Shown here one piece after another: positions 11,063-21,285 of a stretch of DNA of 58,000 nucleotides. Positions within the stretch are counted from its first letter, which is position 1. Each line of letters opens with the position of its first letter. The position numbers and the translations under genes were made by a program. Below the pieces are notes generated by a model, which saw nothing but the letters and a program-made list of their open reading frames with translations, searched no databases and was not told the origin of the DNA. Origin of the DNA: Cryptomeria japonica (lineage: Eukaryota > Streptophyta > Pinopsida > Cupressales > Cupressaceae). The stretch covers positions 693,852,083 to 693,910,082 of the forward strand of contig NC_081412.1 of the NCBI RefSeq assembly GCF_030272615.1, in the 5' to 3' direction.

Positions 11063-12264
11063 TGTAAAGCGGAAAATCGCGATCGAACCCTAGTTGTTCT
11101 CCCCTCTTCCAACTTCGAGGAGAGAGAAGGGAGGTTCGCTAGGATTCGATGGTTTTCACTTAGGGGAGAGACTTTACATTCAAAAGAGGGGTTGAAACCC
11201 ATAAGATCCAATCCCACGCAATGCAAGATTGGATGCTAAATGAGTTTCAAGGGTTATGACAACAAGGCTACCCTCTTTTGTAAAGAATGTTGATAGAAGA
11301 ATTAAGCTAAGCATGCATAGAAAGTGATAAAGATTTGCTTATAAACTGAGTTCGGATTATAGGATGAAGTTGCGGACCTGGAATTAGTAGTAAAATGTCG
11401 ATACGGCGCTGTCCTGCAAATTTGAGCAAAAGTTGTCAAGACGATGGCGCCCGGCGCCATGGTCCTCCGAAAAATCCGTGAAACGAAGGGGGATCTGTTC
11501 GTCTCTGCACAAGGATTCCAGATCTTCAATTTCAGCCGCGTACCTGCAACCTACACACAGAAAAGCGAAGACGATTGGGGGGTTAGGGATTAGGGGTTTG
11601 CCTTTAGGTCAAACCCCAGTTTTGGAATTAACCAAGAAATGAGCAAGAGCTGTAAATGTAAATGACTGTAAAACAAGTACTAATACCTTGTTCTAAGGAT
11701 GTTGGTATCCTTATGTGCGAAGGTTTAGATGTTGTATGTTGTATGTTGTAGCATGTAGTATGTGATCTCTTCTTCAATGGTTGAATCCTTGTCTTGAATG
11801 CAACACTTAGCCTTGAATGGAGACTTGAAATGATCAATTGCTTGAAGGAATGCTTGAATGCTTGAATGCTTGAGTATAGTTTCCATGCTTTGTACACATA
11901 TCCTCTTCATGCCAAATGAGAGAGAAAAATGTAGTTTATATACTTGTCTTTTAGGGCTGATAGACTGATTTTCCCGACCTTAGGCCGACCAGGAAAGTTA
12001 ATTTCCAAATTGCAAACAAAAAGACCCGAGACCCCTTAGGAGACCGGGCCCAAAATAGGACCCAGGGACCAGGGCGCTGGGCGCTCTGGTCCCACCTCCC
12101 GGGACAGCAGGGTGCAAGGAGGTTCAGGCCAGGGTACTTGAAAAATGCAGTTTTCAGTGTCGTGAGCAAGTTTCAGGGTCTCCATTCAAGTTGCGTGTTG
12201 CGTCGCCATCGTGAAGACCGAAATGTAGTCGAAATTGCAAGTGTCACAATTTTAGGACGCTACA
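11063..12264 (-). repeat. 3' LTR of element G (full length, 1202 bp)
   Basis: TG...CA ends; on the plus strand the right end TTAGGACGCTACA is followed by the polypurine tract complement TTTAGCCCCCACTT. It is markedly more GC-rich than its surroundings. It contains a minus-strand TATA box TATATAAAC (11934-11942) and one GC-rich hairpin (12065-12093). The part 11063-11729 has no counterpart in the right LTR. Confidence 0.88.
11934..11942 (-). promoter_or_regulatory. TATA box in the 3' LTR of G
   Basis: TATATAAAC on the minus strand, in AAGTATATAAACTACA context. An identical box is in the other LTR at 16515-16523, which is the one that would drive gag. Confidence 0.55.
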
Positions 12265-13041
12265 TTTAGCCCCCACTTTAGCGGGAGTGTGTATGCTCAT
12301 ACTTCCGGTAAAGTACAAGGAAACAATATTGAAAGACTTTCACCACGTCAAGGAGGCAAGATACACCAAGCCCCCAGTGGACTAAGGATCTTACGACTTC
12401 GATTGACAAAGTAAAAGGGAAGATCACGAGGGAGAACCATGACTATCAGTAGTAAGGTTCCCTCACTATGAGTCATGCAAGAAAGATATCAAAAATTTTC
12501 AAGGCAAAGCTAAATTTGCCAAGAAATTTCCAAGTATCTTGAAAAGATATGAACGGGATGTATGCCCCCCTACGTTAAAGCGATCACACACGCCTCACCG
12601 GGGGTGATTGTTTTAACGTAGTGATACACATAAGAAATGAGAAAGGAAAGGAGCACGTTATCGCAAGGATTTAGCCCCCAAGTGTGAGATAAACCCAAGG
12701 ATAATAGACACAAAACACAAAGCACGAGATGACTTCGCTTTCCTCGGGGTCAGTATGCTGTATGATAAGTCATGTACATATATCATATGTATGTATGCAT
12801 AATTGTTCTTCATTCCCCAATCAAGGAAGGTCACCTAGAAGAAGGGAACACATGTGTCTTTTGAGTCAACATGAGAGAGATCGAGAGATCTCAATGCTTT
12901 GCATCGTCCTCAAGTAGACAACACTAAGGACAACAAATAGAAGAATGAGAATAACATATAGAAGAAGTAACAAAAGAGAGGAGGAGAGAATCTGCTATGC
13001 TAATGAAACTAGTCTAGCACGTCATCTACCCCCCGATCTTG
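12265..13041 (-). other. Element G 3' untranslated region and polypurine tract
   Basis: This lies between the gag-protease stop (13042-13044) and the 3' LTR. The polypurine tract AGTGGGGGCTAAA abuts the LTR at 12265-12277. The remainder is non-coding on both strands as far as I can see, with a second G-rich run of the same kind (complement of TAGCCCCCAAG) near 12672. Confidence 0.7.
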
Positions 13042-16000
13042 CTAATCCATGTTTCGGGAAGTTAGGGAACACCCTAGAGGAGGAACATCCAACACAGCAG
13101 ATGGAGCTATCACAAGATCCAAACAAGGGCTATGTTCATGTTCCAAGCCACGTTGTTCTTGTCTAGGAGCTAGGATAAGTGCTTTAGAAAATTCATTAGA
13201 TAAATGGTTATCAACATCAACAAGTTCATATTTACTATCAGAAGCAAGAGGAGTAACATTTTCATCATGAATAACATTTTCATCCATATCATCATCAAGA
13301 TTTATAAAAATAGGATCTTTAACTCGCACCGGATCAAGACCATCATGCATCTTATGTTTAGGAGATTTAGGCTCAATGTCTGACTGAGGAGAAAATGGAA
13401 TAATGCTTGTTGAAGGTGTTTTTGGAGATTGCAAAGTTTCAGCTCTAAGACGACGCTTTCGCCGGCGTTCACGTGCAGAACGATTTCGTCTAGTCTTAGT
13501 AGGAAGTGGAAAAGATTGAGGAGGAGGAATGTTCTCATCCTTAGCACTTGGGTGTTTAGGTTGTGGTCTCTTAGGCTGGATAATAGGAGAAGAAGAAGGT
13601 CTCTTCTCTCTATAAAAAGAAGGAGGAGGAACTGCTCCATATAAAGGAGGAATTTTTGGTTTAAGGAGAAGACCAAGTCCATCATGACGAGGAGGTATAG
13701 GTCCACTCTTAGGAAGTTTATTAGGCATAGACATAGTCACATCCATAGGGATGGGTTGGGAATCTTCTTGAGGAAAGACATTAGTTTTATCTTTCAAAGG
13801 AAGAACTTCCTTCTCAAGAATGATAGGAATGTCAAGTTTAGGTGTTCTAGGTTCACTTAGAGATAGGATCATATCTGTTTTCCACTTTTGATAAGATTTG
13901 AAGAGATGATCACTTCGCGGAGGAAGAGATTGGAATTGTTTAGGCCAAAAGTAATCAATAGGAACACTAGAAGTTCTTTCAGCTGGTTTAAAGAGACTAT
14001 GATTGACAGTAACAACTTCACCATTATGGGGAAATTTCAAACACTTATGAATAGGAGAAGCAATAGCTTTCATGGAAGATAGCCAAGGATAACCAAGCTT
14101 CACACGAAATTGTTCAGCAGATGGAATAATAGCAAAGTTCACATCAAGAGATTTGTTATGGACCTCAATAGGCAATGTAATAGAACCAATTGCAGGAGAA
14201 GAAAATGCATCAAATAATTTCACAATCACATCTATTTTGTCATATATCACTTGATTCAATTGCAAAGTAAAAAGGAATTCTTCAGTAATAACATTAATCA
14301 TGCACGAAGGATCAATAAGCACTCCACGGCAAGGTGTGTTCTTGACTTTTGCAACTATGTATAAAGGACCATCAGGTGCCCTAATGGTTTCACTGGAATC
14401 AAATGTGATGGAAGGTTCTTTAGGGATTTCTTGCTGCTCTACAAAGTTAATCACATTCGGAGTCATAGACACAAGACCATCAGATGAGAGAGAGGAATCA
14501 TTAGCCTCAATTGCATTAGAGGTATGAGAAGGCAATGGATCAGTGAAAATCTGAAGATTTTGGTTAAGAGGAGCTACAGATGTGTTGCCTTTATCATTCA
14601 CTCCAGAAACAGAGATAGTATTGTTATCAATCAAATCTTGAATTTTACCCTTTAAAGAAAAACATTTTTCAGTATCATGCCCAGGCTGACGGTGAAATTG
14701 ACAAAAAGATTTGTTATCAAAATAAGGTGAAGTAATCTTTGCAGGATCAATTTGTCTTATAGGAGGAAGAGTAAGCACATTTTGTTCCAATAACTTATTC
14801 ATAATACTATGCAATGATTCATTCAAAGGAGTATACTTTCTTTCTTTCTTGAAAAATTTAGAAATAGGAGGCACACCTGATGCTGCATTCTCATTGTTGT
14901 TAATGATGTTTTCATTGAATTTGATGGAATCTCTGTTCGGTTTAAACTTCCCAAATGGTTGTTGACTGCTATCACCCTTATCACTTGGAGCCATAGGATG
15001 TGATTGTTCCATTTGACTCACAGTCAGTTGATAATTGTGAAGAGTGGCACACAACTGTTGGAAAGAAGTAAACTCAGAAAACAGAAGTTTGTCTCGAATA
15101 TCTTTTTGTAAATTAGAAATAAAGATTCTTTGAATATCATTGTTAGGCACTGGAAAAGAAATTTGAGCATACAAATGCTTATATCTACCAATGAAATCAG
15201 TCACTTTTTCTTTAACACCTTGTTTACAATGCATTAAATCAATCAAAGTAACCTTAGGACTTATATTGTTTTGAAATTGTTGAATGAAAGCATTTGCAAG
15301 TTGTTCGAAAGAAGTAATAGAATAGGAAGGCAACGAGCAATACCATTGTAGGGCTTTGTCTCTTAATGTTCTAGTAAACAGTTTTGCAAGCAACCTTTGG
15401 TCATAAGCAAAATTGGTACATATTGTTTGAAAAGTCTTAACATGTGTTAGAGGATCTCCTTTACCATTATAAAGTTCCAAATGCGGGATTTCAACATGTT
15501 TAGGAGGGATAGCTCGAACAATGTCAAGAGAAAGTGGGCTCGCAACATCAAATGTGGGCACACTAAACTTAGATTGATTCATAGAGGCAATTTGTTGCTG
15601 TAAAGAAGAGACAGTTTGTGCAAGATTGTTAATGGTCGCTTCAGTCGAAGAATTCATATTGGATGTGTTAGATTGAGATGGAGGTGTTATGTTATTGAAA
15701 GAAGGTAAAGAGTAAGGTGGTGGGACTCTATGATAATTAGTCATAGGAGATGATTGGACAGGAGGAACACTACAAGGAGGAATGGAATTGTTAAACAAAT
15801 TGCCCCCTTGCGTCATGTTCATTTGTGGTGATATAATAGGCACACTCATTGAAGGAATGAATGAAGAAGTCGGATTGAATGAAGGAAGAGGGTTAATTGA
15901 AGAAGAAGGGTTGCCCCCATGACTGGTGATCATAGGAGGAATGTCTTGTGTAGAAGTAGCCATTATGTTTGATGTAAAGGTAGGTATGCTAGCAATAGAA

Positions 16001-16311
16001 GTTGTCAAAGGAATAGAATGATTGACTTGAGTAGGAGGTTGTGTATAACCTAAAGATTCGGCACAACTCTTCATAGGCATCACATTTGAATCCACAATGT
16101 GTGCAATACCACGCAAAATATCAATTCCATTCTTATCACTTTGAAGCATACGTTTTAGACCCTCAATTAAAGGAAGAGCTTGACTATCAGGGTATTCTTG
16201 AGACATCCATTGTCGAAAATCGTCAAATTGGTTATCCAATTTCGAAAGTTATTCTTTAGAAACCTCATGGAGAGCTTCTTCATCATTAGGAGGATTAGAG
16301 GAATTACCCAT
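13042..16311 (-). pseudogene. Element G gag-protease polyprotein, one early stop
   Basis: The natural start is the ATG at 16311 (MGNSSNPPNDEEALHEVSKE). A TAA at 16249-16251 interrupts 20 codons later; the frame is then open for 1065 codons from 16239. Order: helical N-terminus; Pro/Ser/Thr-rich stretch; retrotransposon gag core (LYNGKGDPLTHVKTF, DKALQWYCSLPS, FIQQFQNNI) near residues 230-400; zinc-finger-like CQFHRQPGHDTEKC followed by GKIQDLID; a protease-like domain with VLIDPSCMINVITEE and LGYPWLSSMKA. The active-site triad is DPS where DGG/DTG/DSG is expected, so it may be inactive. The C-terminal 300 residues are Pro-rich, with a very basic block RRNRSARERRRKRRLRAE and a final acidic tail (INLDDDMDENV). 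Only one nonsense change in about 3.3 kb makes it the best-preserved frame in the window. Confidence 0.85.
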
Positions 16312-16876
16312 GTTGTATGTTGTATGTTGTAGCATGTAGTATGTGATCTCCTCTTTAATGGTTGAATCCTTGTCTTGAATGCAACACTTAGCCTTGAATG
16401 GAGACTTGAAATGATCAATTGCTTGAAGGAATGCTTGAATGCTTGAATGCTTGAGTATAGTTTCCACGCTTTGTACACATATCCTCTTCATGCCAAATGA
16501 GAGAGAAAAATGTAGTTTATATACTTGTCTTTTAGGGCTGATAGACTGATTTTCCCGACCTTAGGCCGACCAGGAAAGTTAATTTCCAAATTGCAAACAA
16601 AAAGACCCGAGACCCCTTAGGAGACCGGGCCCAAAATAGGACCCAGGGACCAGGGTGCTGGGCGCCCTAGTCCTGAGGGACCAGGGCGCTAGGCGCTCTG
16701 GTCCCACCTCCCAGGATAGCAGGGTGCAAGGAGGTTCAGGCCAGGGTACTTGAAAAATGCAGTTTTCAGTGTCGTGAGCAAGTTTCAGGGTCTCCATTCA
16801 GGTTGCGTGTTGCGTCGCCATCGTGAAGACCGAAATGCAGTCGAAATTGCAAGTGTCACAATTTTAGGATGCTACA
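16312..16876 (-). repeat. 5' LTR of element G, internally truncated
   Basis: It aligns with 11730-12264 of the other LTR, then stops exactly where gag begins: the shared ACAACAT runs straight into the gag ATG. The last 637-667 bases of the LTR, the primer site and any leader are missing. It keeps a TATA box (16515-16523), so a transcript starting near 16490 could reach gag. It has an extra copy of about 31 bp of the GC-rich hairpin unit (16646-16705) compared with the left LTR. Confidence 0.85.
16515..16523 (-). promoter_or_regulatory. TATA box of the G 5' LTR
   Basis: TATATAAAC on the minus strand, about 200 bases upstream of the gag ATG at 16311. A reading frame beginning at an ATG at 16491 (MKRICVQ...) runs in frame into gag as a result of the LTR truncation. 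Confidence 0.55.
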
Positions 16877-17972
16877 AAACTAAAGAGTCCCAATGTGCAT
16901 TATCTAAAGTCCATGAAGGTATTTGTGGATCTCATTCAAATGGTCTAACTTTATCTCTTAAACTACTAGGGGCTGGCTACTACTAGCCAGATATGGAGAA
17001 AGATGCTATAAAATTTGCTAAAACTTGTGAGAAGTGTCAACTACATGGGAACCTCATACATTCTCCAACATGGGATCTCATACCTTCATCACACATTGGC
17101 CTTTTCAACAATGGGCATTTGACCTCATTGGCCAAATTTATCCTACATCATCTAACAGACACAAATTTATTATAACTACCACTAAGTACTTCACTAAGTG
17201 GGTAGAAGTGGTTCTACTAATCAAAGCAATCAATAAACAAGTAGCTCTATTCATCCTTAACTATATCATCTACAGGTATGAGATACCTTCTTCCATTGTG
17301 ACTGATAATGGAGGGTAGTTCAAAAAACAAAGATCTATATGACTTCTATGAAAAATTCAAAATCAAATAGCGTTGGTCATCCATATACTACTCTCAAGGT
17401 AATGGACAAGCTGAAGCATCTAACAAAAATCTGTTGACTATCTTACACAGAACAGTAAACAAATCTGGAAAGGATTGGCATCTGTAGCTCAATACTGCTT
17501 TATGGGCTTATAGAACAAGTATCAGAACACCTATAGGGGATACACCTTTTTCTTTGGTGTATGGGTCTAAAGTAGTCTTGCCCATTGAGGTGGAAATACC
17601 ATCTTTGAGAGTTTCTTTTCAAGGTCTTGTTACTAGTAAAGACTACAGAATATCTAGATTGCAAGAACTCAAGTTGCTGGATGAACGTTGACAAGTGGTG
17701 TTTGATCATCTAAGAGCATACCAAAAAAGAATGTCTAGAGGTTATAACAAGAAAGTTCAACAAAGAGAATTTCAGGTTGGTGACCTTGTTCTGAGAGAAA
17801 ATCCTAAAAATCAATAGTTTCGAGACAACAAAGGGAAGTTTGAACCCAAGTGGCTAGGTCCCTACATCATTACTGCAGTCTTTGGCTCTGGTACCTATCA
17901 ACTCTCAACATCAAAAGGAGAAAAGCTCCATGAACTGATGAAACCATCCACTTGAAGAAATTCTTCACTTAG
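16877..17972 (+). pseudogene. Element A integrase, part 2
   Basis: It resumes at KESQCALSK. The zinc-binding H2C2 module follows: HEGICGSHSNG, then KTCEKCQLHG. After a frame change near 17085 comes the catalytic core: WAFDLIGQIYP (first Asp), SSIVTDNGG (second Asp), a stop at the next Gln, then GNGQAEASNKNLL (catalytic Glu). The C-terminal part reads RMSRGYNKKVQQREFQVGD and KFEPKWLGPYIITAVFGSGTYQL, the SH3-like integrase tail, with no chromodomain. It ends at the TAG at 17970-17972 (HLKKFFT*-type end). It would insert element DNA into the chromosome. All three catalytic acidic residues remain, but stops at 17319 and 17688 and shifts inactivate it. Confidence 0.88.
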
Positions 17973-19361
17973 TATTCTCTGCTCCAACAATCTGTACAGC
18001 TAAAATGTCCTAAAAAAATCCTAAAATCCTAAAATGTCTTAAAAAAAAAAGAGAGAGAAAAGAAAGGATCTTTGCCAAGCAGGTGAAAGCCTGGTAAATA
18101 GGAACCTCTTGTACTCCAACACTCCATCTATCAATGCAAATTTGGTATTGCCCATTTTCATTCCCACTTTCCTACATCTTTGATTTAGCTTGTACATATC
18201 TTTTAGTCACTGTTGTGACATCCTTGTTTTTTTGGAACCCTCATGGTTTGAAACCGATCAATGCCCTAGTCTTAGGGAAATCGACTGATCAATTTACAAG
18301 TCCTAAGTAATTCAACCAAGTCATCTTTTTGTCGGTAGTACCAAGTCATCCACTCTGAGTCAGTCACATGTCTCCTAACTACTGAAGAGTTTTATCATTG
18401 AGTAAACAAGCAAAACAAGACTACTGAAAACAATCACTAAACCATTTGAGATGCGTGAAATTTTCTTTCTATGCTATCTTTTTAAATTGGTTTTCAATTA
18501 TTATTCCCTCTAAGTAGCTCGAGGTAGTCTATCTTGACTAAGAGGAGCAAGGATTTGGGGCAAAGTACTTTTCTTTATTTTCTTCTTGTAGGAATGATTT
18601 CGATGATCTAGAAACATCTAATTAGCTGGGTGTCTATGATAAGTGCCTTCACATCAAGGTGAAACTACCACACATACCTCGACTCCACTTATTTGTATGC
18701 TAGAGGGAGGTTGGAGTCATTTCTTTGTCTGTTTGAAGGAATTTCTTTAATGTGCAATCTAGATGGATGCATAATTTGTCCAAGGATATGAACGAAAAAA
18801 TGGTCATTACAGACAAGATAATTATATATTGCATATGAAAAGGAAGGAACTCTATTTTGCCTGTTGTGTTTGTAAAGTGCTCAGTGATGAAAATTAAGCA
18901 TACCAAATCCAGTGACTAGGTTTAGGTTGCATTCATTCTAAATTTTATGCATTTAAAGTAATTTTGGCATGATAACAATGATCTCTTTATCTTTTGAATG
19001 AGAGTCTGAAGCAATCATCATTTCTCAGCTAAGTGGTCTCTTTTTCATCATCATTTCTATGATCGAGTACTTGTGTATTGAGATGTTAGCTACATACATG
19101 AGCATTTTATATAGATCCATACATTTCATAATATACTTATTTGCATTCATATTATTGCATGAAAAGTAAACATTTTCATTACTAGTTACTCATTTTCATC
19201 ATTCATTTGCATATGAAAAAGGAACAAACAAATGAACATCCATACATCGATACTAAAAAGATATGCATACATATAGAATAAAGCATATAGAAGACATCTC
19301 ATAATCAATCAACACAAGTACGATGAAATCAAATCATGAGCTCATATATATCATCATAATC
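17973..19361 (+). other. Element A non-coding stretch after integrase
   Basis: No reading frame is convincing on either strand. It contains A-rich runs (18000-18065), Pro-tRNA-like or other RNA genes are not visible, and the stretch aligns with element E 56611-57760, including the shared block AGTGCCTTCACATCAAGGTG (18639 and 57340). Conservation between two diverged copies shows it is an original part of the element. Confidence 0.6.
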
Positions 19362-21285
19362 TCAATGTCTCAGAGTACAAATGATATCCATTATCATATA
19401 CAATGTCTCATCGGAGCAAGAATCGTATAGGCTACAAAAATGGGGTATGTAACAAAATCTAGGAGATATAATAAATCTAACTCTCTGCCTCTCCCTCATT
19501 GCTAGGTGGAGGAGGTGGTTCCTACTGACCAACGTCCTATCTGGGTGCCCTAGCTCCCTCAGATCGAGCCATATACTGAGAATATGAAACAACCTATTGT
19601 GCTACTAGGACTACTACACTATAAGCTGTGACATAATAGGCTGCTCAACTCGTCTAATGTAACACCTATTGTTGAAGAGAATCACACTCTGCTCTAACAT
19701 CTGCGAGTTGTCGGTCTCACTCTGCAAGCCGTGTCTATGCCATTGTCAACTATGACTGCAAACCTATCAACCTTGATCTCAAAGACCATACCACGTCTGG
19801 TACTCCCTGCTCTCTCCCAACATCTCCCTCTCTGCCTCCCTGCTCATCCCTCCACTACCTAGCTTGCCTAGGATCTTCTCTCTCCTCTTCACCTCCACCC
19901 TCTACTACCCTAGTACTGCTAGCCTCAACCCCAACAACTCCTAAGGATCCACCCTCCCCTCTCTATCGTTGTCTAGCTCCAGCTGGTACCCTACTGCTAC
20001 TAGCCCTGGGATCACCCCCTTCCCACCTAGGTACATCCACTATCCATCGCTGTACCTGCCCTCATCCCTATACCTAATTGGTACCTATGCTAGTGCCAGT
20101 GCCTCATCCCCAACCTCCTATATATAAGGTGTAGTTTCTCTGGGATTTGTAAACCAAGGAAAAGGATGTCTCTAAAACTAATCTCTGTATTGGGACAATA
20201 CCCTCGCGTCCACTACATCCTCTAAGTAGTCCCACCTCTATCCCTGTAAACCCACTAACTCCCGCATGCTCAGTGCATATGATAGTCTCGGTGCCCATCC
20301 TCATCTCTCCTCCTCTCCATATTGGGCATAGGCTGTGAACTCCTAGGATATACCTTGCAGTCTCTAAAACTACCTCATCACCCTAGATACTACAAACTGC
20401 TCAATGATAGACATCAATCTGCTAATGAGAGGTTGAGTCATGAACATTTCCTTTCTCTGAGCTTTCCAATCGTCCCATAGCTCTAGACCCCTATACGGTC
20501 TCCATACTATGGCAATCAGATCATCCAACTACCTCCTCCAATAGTCAATCTTGCCTAGATGGGGCTGACTAACATACCCTGAATAACAATAAACAATAGG
20601 CTGGTGTGCCTCTCTAGAATCATCTACTATTGGTATGCATACTGGGACATGCCCCCATGCCCATATTTGTAGCACTAGAATACTTCCTGCCATGCTCTTA
20701 CCCTCCTGATACACAATCTCGTGCATCTCATGATACATATGGGCAAGCAAACATGATCCCCACCCTAATCTATCAAGATGAGTCAACAACCTCTCAAGCA
20801 TTCTGGCCCAACCACAAAGAAAACCTTGCTATCCTCTATCAGGCATAACAAAACAACCAATAATACCTACTAAAATGCACGCCAGAGCATACTACTCACC
20901 ATATCTGCTCATCAAATCATCCCAAGTAGTGGTGCACTCAAGAATAGTCTCATCATGGAATATCCATCTCAATGCTAAAACACCCGATCGTTGAGTAGAA
21001 TCATAATCAACCTTGTCTCCAGCAAACAGAATCCTCAGAATTCCATATACATCCTCTGGTGTAATCATCATCTCTCCAACTGGTAGATGGAAGCTATTAT
21101 GCTCTGAATGAAAACACTCTACTAACATAGTCAACATCCCATGATTCACACAGATATCTGACATTCGTAAAAGGTATCCAAATCCACACAAATCAATATG
21201 TGCTCTCTCTGGATCTGATAACCCATAGACTAGCCTCATCGTCGGTGGATATACACACTGAAATAGGATATCCAACAACCAAATC
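19362..21285 (-). pseudogene. Antisense plant mobile domain (PMD) gene in the 3' region of element A
   Basis: Read on the minus strand, 21285 to 20900 encodes a first exon starting after an apparent splice acceptor (TTTTGTAG). Its core HLPVGEMMITPEDVYGIL matches the PMD signature (HLPxGEMTxTLEDVxxLL). A second exon from 20833 gives LGWGSCLLAHMYHEMHE and ILVLQIWAWGHVPVC, the next conserved PMD block (Y/WGSAxLAxLYRELC ... LLQxWAWER). The frame decays after about 20530; 19362-20350 encodes low-complexity, Arg/Gly/Ser-rich remnants. PMD proteins (MAIN/MAIL family in Arabidopsis) act in the nucleus in silencing and cell maintenance, and PMD copies occur in plant transposons. This copy has stops (about 20527, 20831) and looks non-functional. 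Family call is firm; the exact gene limits are not. Confidence 0.75.
20834..20899 (-). other. Probable intron of the antisense PMD gene
   Basis: The minus strand reads TATG|GTGAGTAG at the donor (20899), a consensus 5' splice site, and ends ...TGATAGAG at 20834. Removing the 66 bases joins SRYG to the GFLCGWARMLERLL frame in register, except for one TAG codon just after the junction. Without splicing the frame ends at once (TAG at 20892). Splicing is inferred. Confidence 0.55.

Larger units (their letters stand above)
11063..16876 (-). mobile_element. Element G: non-autonomous gag-protease LTR element (TR-GAG-like), nested in A
   Basis: Ends TGTAAAGC...GCTACA, flanked by the duplication AAACT at 11058-11062 and 16877-16881, 5814 bp long. 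It is read on the minus strand: 5' LTR on the right (truncated), one gag-protease frame (16311-13042), 3' UTR, polypurine tract AGTGGGGGCTAAA (12265-12277 on the minus strand) and a full 3' LTR on the left. No RT, RNase H or integrase is present. LTR elements with only gag are called TR-GAG in plants and are thought to be moved by related autonomous elements. The gag block order resembles element A's, pointing to a Ty3/gypsy origin. Confidence 0.85.

Noticed and set aside
10918-11226. Frames crossing the A/G junction at 11063 (plus and minus)
   Set aside because: They span the end of element G and its target duplication, so they are created by the insertion.
18000-19361. Possible small gene after the integrase of A
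   Set aside because: Frames are short, differ between A and E, and show no conserved protein.
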